5,707 nt of DNA. It comes from Gaiellasilicea sp035553355 (GTDB lineage: Bacteria; Actinomycetota; Thermoleophilia; Gaiellales; Gaiellaceae). Positions 1 to 5,315 of this stretch are shown piece after piece. The first letter of the stretch is position 1; each line of letters begins with the position of its first letter. Made by a program: the position numbers and the translations under genes. The stretch is from the NCBI GenBank assembly GCA_035553355.1, contig DATMJW010000081.1, forward strand, positions 1 through 5,707, written 5' to 3'. The notes under the pieces are model-generated. The model was not told the origin of the DNA. It searched no databases and saw only the letters and a list, made by a program, of their open reading frames with translations.

Positions 1-121
1 CCTCCACGCAGCTCGCCGGCCCGCAGTCGAAGAGCGCGAGCCCCCCGTCGGTCTCGATCGGGTAGACGCCGATCGAGCGCTCGTTGCCGCCGTGGAGGAG
101 ATCGACGGGCGCGAGCACCAC
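1..121 (-). CDS. Probable MBL-fold metallo-hydrolase, N-terminal fragment (cut by the window edge)
   Basis: Forty codons are visible, reading VVLAPVDLLHGGNERSIG, then VYPIETDGG and LALFDCGPASCVE. The pattern of a short strand, a strand ending in an exposed turn, and a hydrophobic strand running into D-C/P-G-P-x-S resembles the start of many metallo-beta-lactamase fold hydrolases, where the last block is 'LVDxGPxS'. The metal-binding HxHxDH motif would lie further on, outside the window, so the substrate cannot be guessed. Two GTG codons stand in tandem at 121-119 and 118-116. Neither has a clear Shine-Dalgarno sequence, and no ATG lies upstream in frame. The gene begins 11 bases after the stop of the trans-sulfuration gene on the same strand, so it is probably the third gene of that operon. 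Family assignment rests on the N-terminus alone and is moderate. Confidence 0.6.
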   Translation of the reverse strand, partial: MVLAPVDLLHGGNERSIGVYPIETDGGLALFDCGPASCVE

Positions 122-132
122 GTGACGGTGCG

Positions 133-1293
133 TTACTTGGCGGCTGCGCGCGCGGGGACGAGCGCCTGCGCGAGGTCCGAGATCAGGTCGTCGACGGCCT
201 CGATCCCGACCGAGAGCCGCACGAGGTTCCTCGGCGCCGCAAAGGGCGCGTCGGCGGTGGACGCGTGCGTCATCCGCGCGGGGTGCTCGATCAGGCTCTC
301 GACGCCGCCGAGCGACTCCGCGAGCGCGAACAGCTTCGTGCGCGCGACGAGCTCGACCGCCTCCTCCTCGGTCTCGGTCAGGAACGAGATCATCCCGCCG
401 AAGTCGCGCATCTGCCGCGCTGCGATCTCGTGACCGGGGTGCGACGGGAGGCCGGGGTACAGGACCTGCGTCACCGTCGGCTGCTCCTGGAGCCACGCGG
501 CGATCGCGCGCGCGTTCTCGCAGTGCTGCCGCATCCGCACGGCGAGCGTCTTCAGGCCACGGAGGACGAGCCACGAGTCGAATGGTCCCGGCACCGCGCC
601 GAGCGACTTCTGGAGGAAGTAGAGGCGCTCCGCGATCGTCGGGTCGTTCGTCCCGGCGAAGCCGCCGACGACGTCCGAGTGGCCCCCAAGGTACTTCGTC
701 GTCGAGTGCATGACGACGTCGGCGCCGAGCTCGAGCGGCCGCTGCAGGTACGGCGTCGCGAACGTGTTGTCGACGACGAGGATCGCGCCCACCGCCTTGG
801 CGCAGCGGGCGGCCGCCTCGATGTCGACGACGTTCAGCATCGGGTTCGACGGCGTCTCCACCCACACCATCCGCGTGCGCTGGTCGAGGTGCTGGTCGAG
901 CCGCTCGAACTCCGCCGCCGGCAGGTAGTCGAAGCGGTACCCCTTCGGCTCGTACACCTGCGACGTCATCCGGTACACGCCGCCGTACACGTCGGCGATC
1001 AGCACGACGCGGTCGCCGGGGTCGACGAGGTGCATCAGCGTCGTCGTCGCGCCGAGCCCCGACGAGAAGGCGATCCCGTGGTCGGCGCTCTCGAGCGAGG
1101 CGAGCGCGGTCTGCAGCGCCGAGCGCGTCGGGTTGGCGACGCGTGCGTAGTCGTAGCCCTTGTGGCGCCCGACCGCCTCCTGGACGAACGTCGACGTCTG
1201 GTAGATCGGCGTCACGATCGCGCCCGTCGCCGGGTCCGGCTCCTGGCCGTCGTGGATCGCGCGCGTCTCGAAGTGCAGCCGGTCCTCGCTCAC
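133..1293 (-). CDS. metB: Trans-sulfuration PLP enzyme: cystathionine gamma-synthase or gamma-lyase
   Basis: A complete 386-residue Cys/Met metabolism PLP-dependent enzyme, the usual length for the family. These cytosolic enzymes either join an activated homoserine to cysteine (gamma-synthase) or split cystathionine into cysteine, 2-oxobutyrate and ammonia (gamma-lyase). Visible motifs in order: YDYARVANPTR (47-57), with the Tyr and Arg that contact the PLP phosphate of the partner subunit; SSGLGA (78-83); ETPSNPML (146-153); VVDNTFATPYLQRPL (173-187), whose Asp pairs with the PLP ring nitrogen; HSTTKYLGGHSD (196-207), with the Schiff-base lysine K200; SLGGVESLIEHPA (327-339); and RLSVGIE (359-365), with the carboxylate-binding Arg. 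E332 in GGVESL is found in both synthases and lyases, so it does not separate them. The GTG start at 1293-1291 overlaps the TGA of the upstream gene as GTGA, implying translational coupling; no good ribosome-binding site is seen. The enzyme class is certain, the synthase/lyase choice is not. Confidence 0.95.
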   Translation of the reverse strand: MSEDRLHFETRAIHDGQEPDPATGAIVTPIYQTSTFVQEAVGRHKGYDYARVANPTRSALQTALASLESADHGIAFSSGLGATTTLMHLVDPGDRVVLIADVYGGVYRMTSQVYEPKGYRFDYLPAAEFERLDQHLDQRTRMVWVETPSNPMLNVVDIEAAARCAKAVGAILVVDNTFATPYLQRPLELGADVVMHSTTKYLGGHSDVVGGFAGTNDPTIAERLYFLQKSLGAVPGPFDSWLVLRGLKTLAVRMRQHCENARAIAAWLQEQPTVTQVLYPGLPSHPGHEIAARQMRDFGGMISFLTETEEEAVELVARTKLFALAESLGGVESLIEHPARMTHASTADAPFAAPRNLVRLSVGIEAVDDLISDLAQALVPARAAAK

Positions 1294-2336
1294 GCGGCGA
1301 TGGTATCCGCGCCGAGCCACGCGCCGAGGTCGCGGAGCGCCTCGCCGAGCCGCGACGTGTCGCCCCACGCACCGAGGAGCTCGAGCCGCCGGCTCTTGCG
1401 GTCGTACACCGGCTCGGCGCGGCCGACGAGCCGGTCGCCGACGAGGAGCGGCAGGACGTAGTAGCCGTACTCGCGCTTCGCCTTCGGCACGAACATCTCG
1501 AGCCGGTAGCGGAACCCCCAGAGCACCTCCGCCCGCTCCCTGTCGTACACGAGCCGGTCGAAGGGTGAGAGGAGGACGGCTCGGTCGGGCACCTCCCCGT
1601 CGCTCGCGTCCGGATGCGCCTCCCACGCGACCCCGTCGCGCCGCTTCACCATCCGCACGCCCTGCGAGCGGAACCGGCGTTCCGCCCGGACGCGCTCGGC
1701 CTCCGAGATCGAAACCGTCGGGGTCTCCGGCCAGACGCGCTCGGTCACGTCCCACAGCCGCTCCGCGCCCTGCCGTCCGGCGACGGTCACCTCGCCGTAG
1801 AGATGGAGGGCGAGCAGCATCAGCCCGACCCGTCGCGACCCCCACCAGCGGTGGCGCGTTCGCGGCCCCTTCGAGCGATCCTCGAGCTCGCGCGACGGGA
1901 GCGGCCCGCGCCGCTCGAGCTCCGTCAGCACGTACCGGCGGAAGGCGCGGTTCTCCGTGAGGAACTCCCGCGCCCAGCGCTGCCCGTGCGTGCGACGCGA
2001 GCGCCGGAAGTCGCGGATGCGCGCACGGACGAGCGGGAGGTCCTCGACCGGGTAGATGAACGCGTCGAACTCGAACAGCACGCGCTCCTCCCAGAGCAGC
2101 CGGTCGAGCTCGGCGCGGTCGTAGCGGGGCCCGAGCCGGCTGAAGAGGACGAGGTGCTGCGGCCGCTCGACCGGCTGGACGACGTCGATCTGCAGGAAGC
2201 CGAGCCGGCGGACGGTGTCGAGGACGTCGCTCGCGCGGCCGTCGAGGAGCTGCGCGCGGACGGCGATCCGGCGCGCCTCCTCCGGCGAGACCTCGACGCC
2301 GCTCGCGCGCCGCCGCTGCGCTGCACGTGCCACCAC
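1290..2336 (-). CDS. YcaQ/AlkX-type winged-helix DNA glycosylase (HTH_42 family)
   Basis: A 348-residue protein of the HTH_42 (formerly DUF1006) superfamily. Characterised members (E. coli YcaQ, Streptomyces AlkZ) are monofunctional DNA glycosylases that excise bulky alkylated bases and unhook interstrand crosslinks. The N-terminal helix with SPEEARRIAVRAQLL (17-31) is typical. FLQIDVVQPVERPQHLVLFSR (47-67) contains Q49-I50-D51, matching the Q-hydrophobic-D active-site motif of the YcaQ/AlkX branch rather than the QxQ of AlkZ. FDAFIYP (90-96), RHRWWGSRRVG (161-171), a winged-helix stretch around 172-200, LLSPFDRLVYDR (255-266) and RLEMFVPKAKREYGYYVLPL (278-297) are further family signatures. 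Length is close to the usual. The start is one of two tandem GTG codons (2336-2334 or 2333-2331); no Shine-Dalgarno sequence precedes them, but a TACAGT hexamer lies 7 bases upstream, suggesting a leaderless message. It is the first gene of the operon. The biochemical role in this organism is inferred from the family. Confidence 0.88.
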   Translation of the reverse strand: MVARAAQRRRASGVEVSPEEARRIAVRAQLLDGRASDVLDTVRRLGFLQIDVVQPVERPQHLVLFSRLGPRYDRAELDRLLWEERVLFEFDAFIYPVEDLPLVRARIRDFRRSRRTHGQRWAREFLTENRAFRRYVLTELERRGPLPSRELEDRSKGPRTRHRWWGSRRVGLMLLALHLYGEVTVAGRQGAERLWDVTERVWPETPTVSISEAERVRAERRFRSQGVRMVKRRDGVAWEAHPDASDGEVPDRAVLLSPFDRLVYDRERAEVLWGFRYRLEMFVPKAKREYGYYVLPLLVGDRLVGRAEPVYDRKSRRLELLGAWGDTSRLGEALRDLGAWLGADTIAA

Positions 2337-2349
2337 GGACGCGACTGTA
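2337..2349 (-). promoter_or_regulatory. Candidate -10 element giving a leaderless message for the glycosylase operon
   Basis: Read on the minus strand, TACAGT (2349-2344) fits the actinobacterial TAnnnT -10 pattern. It is followed by CGCGTCC and then the tandem GTG starts. A transcript beginning 7 bases after the hexamer would start at about 2337, one base from the first GTG. No convincing -35 hexamer is seen at 16-18 bases. It is the only TAnnnT I find close upstream of the operon, and the absence of a ribosome-binding site agrees with leaderless translation. Confidence 0.4.
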
Positions 2350-2372
2350 ACGGCGGCGCTGGTCGCCGCTGT
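2350..2372. repeat. Inverted repeat in the divergent intergenic region, possible operator
   Basis: ACGGCGGCG (2350-2358) and CGCCGCTGT (2364-2372) form a 9-bp inverted repeat with one G-T position around the 5-base centre CTGGT. It directly abuts the candidate -10 of the minus-strand operon and covers its -35/spacer region, where a repressor could act. A second, shorter inverted repeat, CTGCG-CACG-CGCAG, lies at 2402-2415. Short GC-rich inverted repeats arise easily by chance in DNA of this composition, so the operator role is speculative. Confidence 0.3.
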
Positions 2373-2468
2373 CGCCGAAAATCCTTACATCGCGAGCGTT
2401 TCTGCGCACGCGCAGGCGGAATCCTCTGTAGGTGCCCGTCGTGTGGCGGGCCTGACTGGGGGGTCGAA

Positions 2469-3656
2469 ATGAAGAAGGCTCTTTCCGCGTCGCTCGCGGC
2501 GCTCGTCGTCGTGCTGGCGGCGCTAGCGGGGACGACAGGCGTCGCCGCAGGCGCGTCCGACGCGCGGCAGACGTCGGCTGCGCCGTCCGCGAGCAACGCC
2601 CGCGTCGCGAACGTCACGCACGCGCTCGCGTCCGTCGAGCGACTGCTCGCGCAGTCGCAGGTCAGCAAGGTCGAGCTCCAGCAGCTCGTCACCCAGCTCA
2701 AGCAGGTCCAGGCGGGCCAGCTCGAGCTCAGCAAGCTCGTGACGCAGCTCCAGCAGCTGCAGTCGAGCCTCTCGCCCGAGCTGCGGCAGCTCGTCCAGCC
2801 GCTGCTGACGTCGCTGCAGGCGATCGTGCAGCCCCAGCAGCTCGCATCGCTGATCTCGAAGCTCGAGCAGCTGCTCGCCCAGGAGTCGCCGTCGGCGGCG
2901 GAGATCCGCTCGGTGCTCCAGCAGCTCCAGCAGCTCCTCTCGCTGCAGCCCGACCAGCTCCGGCAGGTCTTCACGCAGCTCCGCCAGGTGCTCGCCACCG
3001 CCGGGCTGCCGACGCAGCTGACGCAGCTCCTCCAGCAGATCGTGGGCCAGCTGCTCGGCGGCATCGCGATCGTGCCGAAGAACGTCTCGAAGGTGACCGT
3101 CTGTCACCGCACCGGGTCGAAGACGAACCCGTACACGGTCATCACGGTCTCGCTCCGCGGGTACCTGAACGGGCACGCGAGGCACCCGGGCGACATCCTC
3201 GTCGGCGCCGGCAAGATCAAGATCGACAAGCGGGTCTGCCCGTCGCTCGTCGCGAATCCGATTCCGACGGTGACGGAGCTGGCCGGCCTCATCCAGCAGC
3301 TCCTGCAGCAGAAGCAGCTGACGTCGGTCCAGGTCCAGCAGCTGATCAGCCTGCTGCGCCAGTTCACGATGCAGCAGACGCAGTTGCAGCAGCTCGTGAC
3401 GCAGCTGAAGCAGGTCGTGAGCACGCTCTCGCCGGAGCTCCAGCAGCGCTTCCAGCCGGTGATCCAGCTCCTCGAGCAGGTGCTCGCGGCGCAGCCGGCG
3501 CAGCTCTCGCAGCTGCTGTCGCAGCTGCAGCAGCTGGCGGCGGTGCAAGGCGTCCCGGTGAAGATCAAGGTCGTCGTCAAGAGCATCACCATCGAGCTCT
3601 CGCCGGCGATCGCCGCGAACGAACGCAGCAAGTCGAAGAGCGGCAAGAAGAAGTAG
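2469..3656 (+). CDS. Secreted Gln/Leu-rich helical-repeat protein with a central Cys/His module (function unknown)
   Basis: A 395-residue protein of unknown function. Residues 1-29 look like a Sec signal peptide: basic MKK, hydrophobic core at about 9-20, and an A-x-A type cleavage region around 25-29. Residues about 55-195 and 270-360 are amphipathic, with Leu/Val every three or four positions and runs such as LQQLVTQLKQV; they should be alpha-helical, probably coiled-coil or bundle-like. I count about 63 Gln (16%) and no Trp. The arms share sequence: QQLVTQLKQV occurs identically at 71-80 and 307-316, and LSPEL at 101-105 and 320-324. Between them lies a Gln-free block (about 203-266) with the VTVCHRTGS..NPYTVITV module. 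After 361 comes a beta-like VPVKIKVVVKSITIEL segment and a basic tail ending SKSKSGKKK; there is no LPXTG anchor or further membrane helix. The ATG follows six G residues (2458-2463) at 5 bases, and a strong hairpin follows the stop, so it is probably monocistronic. An extracellular structural or cell-wall-associated role is inference. Confidence 0.85.
   Translation: MKKALSASLAALVVVLAALAGTTGVAAGASDARQTSAAPSASNARVANVTHALASVERLLAQSQVSKVELQQLVTQLKQVQAGQLELSKLVTQLQQLQSSLSPELRQLVQPLLTSLQAIVQPQQLASLISKLEQLLAQESPSAAEIRSVLQQLQQLLSLQPDQLRQVFTQLRQVLATAGLPTQLTQLLQQIVGQLLGGIAIVPKNVSKVTVCHRTGSKTNPYTVITVSLRGYLNGHARHPGDILVGAGKIKIDKRVCPSLVANPIPTVTELAGLIQQLLQQKQLTSVQVQQLISLLRQFTMQQTQLQQLVTQLKQVVSTLSPELQQRFQPVIQLLEQVLAAQPAQLSQLLSQLQQLAAVQGVPVKIKVVVKSITIELSPAIAANERSKSKSGKKK
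2679..2828 (+). repeat. First Q/L-rich arm repeat of the secreted protein (residues 71-120)
   Basis: This part encodes QQLVTQLKQV (71-80), a second similar unit KLVTQLQQL (89-97), and LSPELRQLVQPL (101-112). It matches the second arm further on at the protein level: QQLVTQLKQV is identical, and LVTQL..LSPEL..QP keeps the same spacing. The DNA copies differ at wobble positions (for example CTCGTCACC against CTCGTGACG), so the duplication is not recent, or the similarity is kept by selection on a heptad pattern. Confidence 0.7.
3090..3242 (+). other. Cys/His module inside the secreted protein (residues 208-258)
   Basis: The segment starts KVTVCHRTGSKTNPYTVITV, continues with YLNGHARHPGDIL and ends at KRVCPS. 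The pattern VTxCHxTGS-x-NPY-x-x-ITV followed by H(x)2HPGDxL recurs, to my recollection, as a small module in secreted actinobacterial proteins without an assigned function. C212 and C257 are the only cysteines of the whole protein, and H213, H236 and H239 lie between them. They could form a disulfide in the oxidising exterior or, less likely, bind a metal. Confidence 0.6.
3378..3485 (+). repeat. Second Q/L-rich arm repeat of the secreted protein (residues 304-339)
   Basis: Encodes TQLQQLVTQLKQV (304-316) directly followed by VSTLSPELQQRFQPVIQLL (317-335). It aligns without gaps to residues 88-120 of the first arm, with LVTQL, the SLSPEL/TLSPEL block and a Q-P four residues after the SPELxQ run in register. 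The pair brackets the Cys/His module nearly symmetrically. Confidence 0.7.
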
Positions 3657-3666
3657 TGCGGCCGGT

Positions 3667-3699
3667 CACGGGAGGGGCGGCTCCGCCGCTCCTCCCGTG
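3667..3699 (+). terminator. Strong hairpin terminator after the secreted-protein gene
   Basis: CACGGGAGGGGCGGC pairs with GCCGCTCCTCCCGTG: a 15-bp stem with a single G-U pair and a three-base loop, starting 11 bases after the TAG stop. There is no T-tract, which is common for terminators in very GC-rich actinobacteria. Its 3' arm contains the GTG at 3697, which argues against using that codon as the start of the next gene. Confidence 0.75.
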
Positions 3700-3741
3700 G
3701 CGACGCACGCGACCACCGGCGCGCGGGACCGCCCGTGTTCG

Positions 3742-3754
3742 TACCGTGCAGGTG
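3742..3754 (+). promoter_or_regulatory. Candidate -10 element giving a leaderless methyltransferase message
   Basis: TACCGT (3742-3747) matches TAnnnT. The base 7 positions after it is the G of GTG at 3754, so a transcript would begin exactly on that start codon. No clear -35 hexamer is visible. The placement lies downstream of the hairpin terminator, where a new promoter is needed, and mirrors the arrangement found upstream of the glycosylase gene. Confidence 0.4.
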
Positions 3755-4380
3755 TGACCTGGGACGCGTTCCTGCAGGAGCACCTGCCCGAGCCGCCGGC
3801 GCGGGTGCTCGAGATCGGGTGCGGCAGCGGCGAGCTGACGACGAGCCTCGCCGTCGCCGGCTACGACGCCGTCGGGATCGACCCGGCCGCTCCTCAGGGC
3901 GACCGCTTCCGGCGGCTCAAGCTCGAGGACGTCGAGGACGACCCGCGGTGGGACGCCGTCGTCGCCGCACGATCGCTGCATCCGCTGACCGACCTGGAGT
4001 CGGCGCTCGACAAGGTCGTCGGGCTGCTCGAGCCTGACGGTGTGCTCGTCGTCGAGGAGTTCGGGTGGGACCTCCTCGACGAGCAGACGCTCGACTGGTT
4101 CTGGGGGCAGCGCCGTGCGATCGCCGCGGCCGACGGCACTCCCGCGCCCGGATCGCCCGAGGAGTTGCGCGCGGAGTGGGAGGCGGACCGGGTCGGCATG
4201 CACGGGCACGCCGCCCTCCGCGCCGCGCTCGACGCCCGCTTCGAAGAGATCGCCTTCGAGACCGCGCCGTTCCTCCACCGCGTGCTCGGCGGCGTCGCGA
4301 CGGAGGTGCTCGAGCAGGCGCTGATCGACGCCGGCGCCATTCGCGCGCTCGGATTCCGGTTCGCCGGGCGGCCGCGCTAG
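3754..4380 (+). CDS. Class I SAM-dependent methyltransferase
   Basis: A 208-residue Rossmann-fold methyltransferase of the Methyltransf_11/12 type when started at GTG 3754. Motif I is RVLEIGCGSGE (17-27), the SAM-binding glycine loop. Motif II is AVGIDP (39-44), whose acidic residue normally contacts the ribose hydroxyls. WDAVVAARSLHPLTD (66-80) matches motif IV, and LLEPDGVLVVEEFGWDLLD (91-109) the post-motif IV strand and turn. The C-terminal part (from about 110) carries a Trp/Glu-rich segment and HRVLGG (about 175-180), presumably shaping the acceptor site. The acceptor is not predictable. A longer version from GTG 3697 would add 19 residues that start inside the terminator hairpin and look non-conserved; MTWDAFLQEHLPEPPARVLE is the more natural beginning. 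It is preceded by a terminator and followed by a small hairpin, so it is probably transcribed alone. Confidence 0.88.
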   Translation: MTWDAFLQEHLPEPPARVLEIGCGSGELTTSLAVAGYDAVGIDPAAPQGDRFRRLKLEDVEDDPRWDAVVAARSLHPLTDLESALDKVVGLLEPDGVLVVEEFGWDLLDEQTLDWFWGQRRAIAAADGTPAPGSPEELRAEWEADRVGMHGHAALRAALDARFEEIAFETAPFLHRVLGGVATEVLEQALIDAGAIRALGFRFAGRPR

Positions 4381-4396
4381 CCCCCGAAGGGGCAGC
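4376..4396 (+). terminator. Small hairpin overlapping the methyltransferase stop, possible weak terminator
   Basis: GCT-A-GCCCC and GGGGCAGC form an 8-bp stem with one bulged A and a CGAA loop; the stem includes the TAG stop codon. No T-tract follows. It could end the methyltransferase message or protect its 3' end. It is clearly weaker than the hairpin at 3667-3699. Confidence 0.35.
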
Positions 4397-4502
4397 GGCT
4401 ATACGCAGAAACGGGGAGGGCGGCGCGCCCGAATCAGGAATGGGTCCAGGGCGAAAGACGGCCCGATAGTGAGGCCACTGCGGCGAACTGCGGAGGCTCA
4501 CG
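4397..4502 (+). promoter_or_regulatory. Untranslated leader/promoter region of the sigma factor gene
   Basis: This stretch shows no coding potential. It has two small hairpins, GGGCG-GCG-CGCCC (4418-4430) and GGGC-GAAAGACG-GCCC (4449-4464), an imperfect -10-like TATACG (4400-4405) without a -35, a GCCCGATAG run (4461-4469) resembling the -10 of FliA-type promoters but without a TAAA at the right distance, and a direct repeat ACTGCGG (4477-4483 and 4487-4493) reaching into the ribosome-binding site. GGAGG at 4492-4496 is 6 bases before the ATG and is the best Shine-Dalgarno site of the window. No known riboswitch class was recognised. Confidence 0.45.
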
Positions 4503-5315
4503 ATGACGACCACTCTCACGCCGACGACCCGTCGGCTCACCCCATCCGAGGCGGAAGACCTCTGGCGGAGCTGGAAGGACACGCGCGACGTTCGCGCCCG
4601 CGACCGGCTCGTGCTCGCGTACGCGCCGATGGTGCGGTTCATCGCAGCACGGAAGGTTCGGGAGCTGCCCGGCCACTGCGACCTCGACGACCTCGCGTCG
4701 TCCGGGCTCGTCGCGCTGCTCGAAGCCGTCGACAGGTTCGATCCCGCGAAGGGGGCCACGTTCGAGCAGTACGCGTGGACGCGCGTCGCCGGGGCGCTCG
4801 TCGACGAGCTGCGGCGGCAGGACTGGGCCTCCCGCTCGGTGCGCCGCGTCGGCCGCCGGATCGAGCGCGCACGCGATTCGTTCTTCGCACGCCACGGCGT
4901 CGCGCCGACGGAGGAGCAGCTCGCGCGTGAGCTCGGGATGACGGTCGCCGAGCTGCGCGTCAGCCTGGAGGAGATCGAGCGGGCCGACGTCGCCTCGCTG
5001 AACGCGCCCGCGCGCGGTGCGGACGACTCCGTGCCGACGGAGGTCGGCGACACCGTCGTCGCGCCGAGCGGCGACCACGAGCCGGACGCGACGGCGCTCG
5101 CGTCGGAGCGGAACGCGGCGATGCGGAACGCGATCGCACGGCTCTCCGAACGGGAGCGGCGGGTTCTCGCGCTCGTGCACGTCCACGAGCTCCCCGGCGC
5201 CGAGATCGGGCGGATGCTCGGCGTCAGCGAGTCACGGGTGTCGCAGATCCTCGCGGGGATCCGGCGCAAGCTGAAGGACCAGCTCGCGGCGTACGACGTG
5301 GACGTCGCCGCCTAG
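4503..5315 (+). CDS. FliA/WhiG-family RNA polymerase sigma factor (sigma-28 type)
   Basis: A 270-residue group 3 sigma factor that directs core RNA polymerase to a special promoter set, motility genes for FliA or sporulation genes for WhiG. Region 2 covers about 33-107: LVLAYAPMVRFIA, DLDDLASSGLVALLEAVDRFDP and ATFEQYAWTRVAGALVDELR are the core-binding and -10-recognition helices. Region 3 covers about 111-168 (SVRR.. to LEEIE, with APTEEQLARELGMT). A polar linker at 169-203 leads to region 4 at about 209-258, with LSERERRVLAL and the recognition helix in EIGRMLGVSESRVSQI; the ESRVSQI ending is characteristic of FliA/WhiG against other groups. There is no N-terminal region 1.1. The ATG is fixed by GGAGG 6 bases upstream. 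No flagellar, chemotaxis or anti-sigma gene is visible nearby, so FliA and WhiG roles cannot be told apart and no symbol is given. The TAG stop overlaps the stop of the convergent dehydratase gene. Confidence 0.92.
   Translation: MTTTLTPTTRRLTPSEAEDLWRSWKDTRDVRARDRLVLAYAPMVRFIAARKVRELPGHCDLDDLASSGLVALLEAVDRFDPAKGATFEQYAWTRVAGALVDELRRQDWASRSVRRVGRRIERARDSFFARHGVAPTEEQLARELGMTVAELRVSLEEIERADVASLNAPARGADDSVPTEVGDTVVAPSGDHEPDATALASERNAAMRNAIARLSERERRVLALVHVHELPGAEIGRMLGVSESRVSQILAGIRRKLKDQLAAYDVDVAA

Noticed and set aside
1294..2409. Open minus-strand frame extending the trans-sulfuration enzyme at its N-terminus to 758 residues
   Set aside because: The extension is an out-of-frame reading of the glycosylase gene, rich in Arg and Ala. 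The family start is the GTG at 1293.
2418..2440. ECF-type promoter GGAATC...CGTC upstream of the secreted protein
   Set aside because: The spacer is about 13 bases, shorter than the usual 16-17, and both elements are partial matches.
1614..2468. Open plus-strand frame running into the secreted-protein gene, apparently making a 680-residue protein
   Set aside because: The upstream part is antisense to the glycosylase gene and reads as Arg/Pro/Leu-rich low-complexity sequence. The real protein starts at ATG 2469 with a signal peptide and a G-rich site 5 bases upstream.
2523..3548. Long minus-strand open frame rich in Leu/Arg/Glu, looking like a coiled coil
   Set aside because: It is the mirror of the repeated CAG/CTC-rich codons of the secreted Q/L protein. 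The plus-strand frame has the signal peptide, conserved module, ribosome-binding site and terminator.
2469..3656. CRISPR or tandem DNA repeat array suggested by repeated CAGCTC words
   Set aside because: Repeat units are irregular and in codon register, with variation at third positions; they reflect Gln-Leu codons, not a DNA repeat array.
4443..4469. FliA-type promoter (autoregulation) using GCCCGATAG as -10
   Set aside because: No TAAA-like -35 is present 14-16 bases upstream, and the -10 match itself is imperfect.
4397..4502. c-di-GMP (GEMM) or other known riboswitch upstream of the sigma factor
   Set aside because: The GAAA-containing hairpin loop prompted the idea, but the conserved GEMM core segments were not found in the right order.
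3917..5269. 450-residue minus-strand open frame opposite the methyltransferase and sigma factor genes
   Set aside because: Ser/Arg-rich shadow translation without a domain; both plus-strand genes carry clear family motifs.
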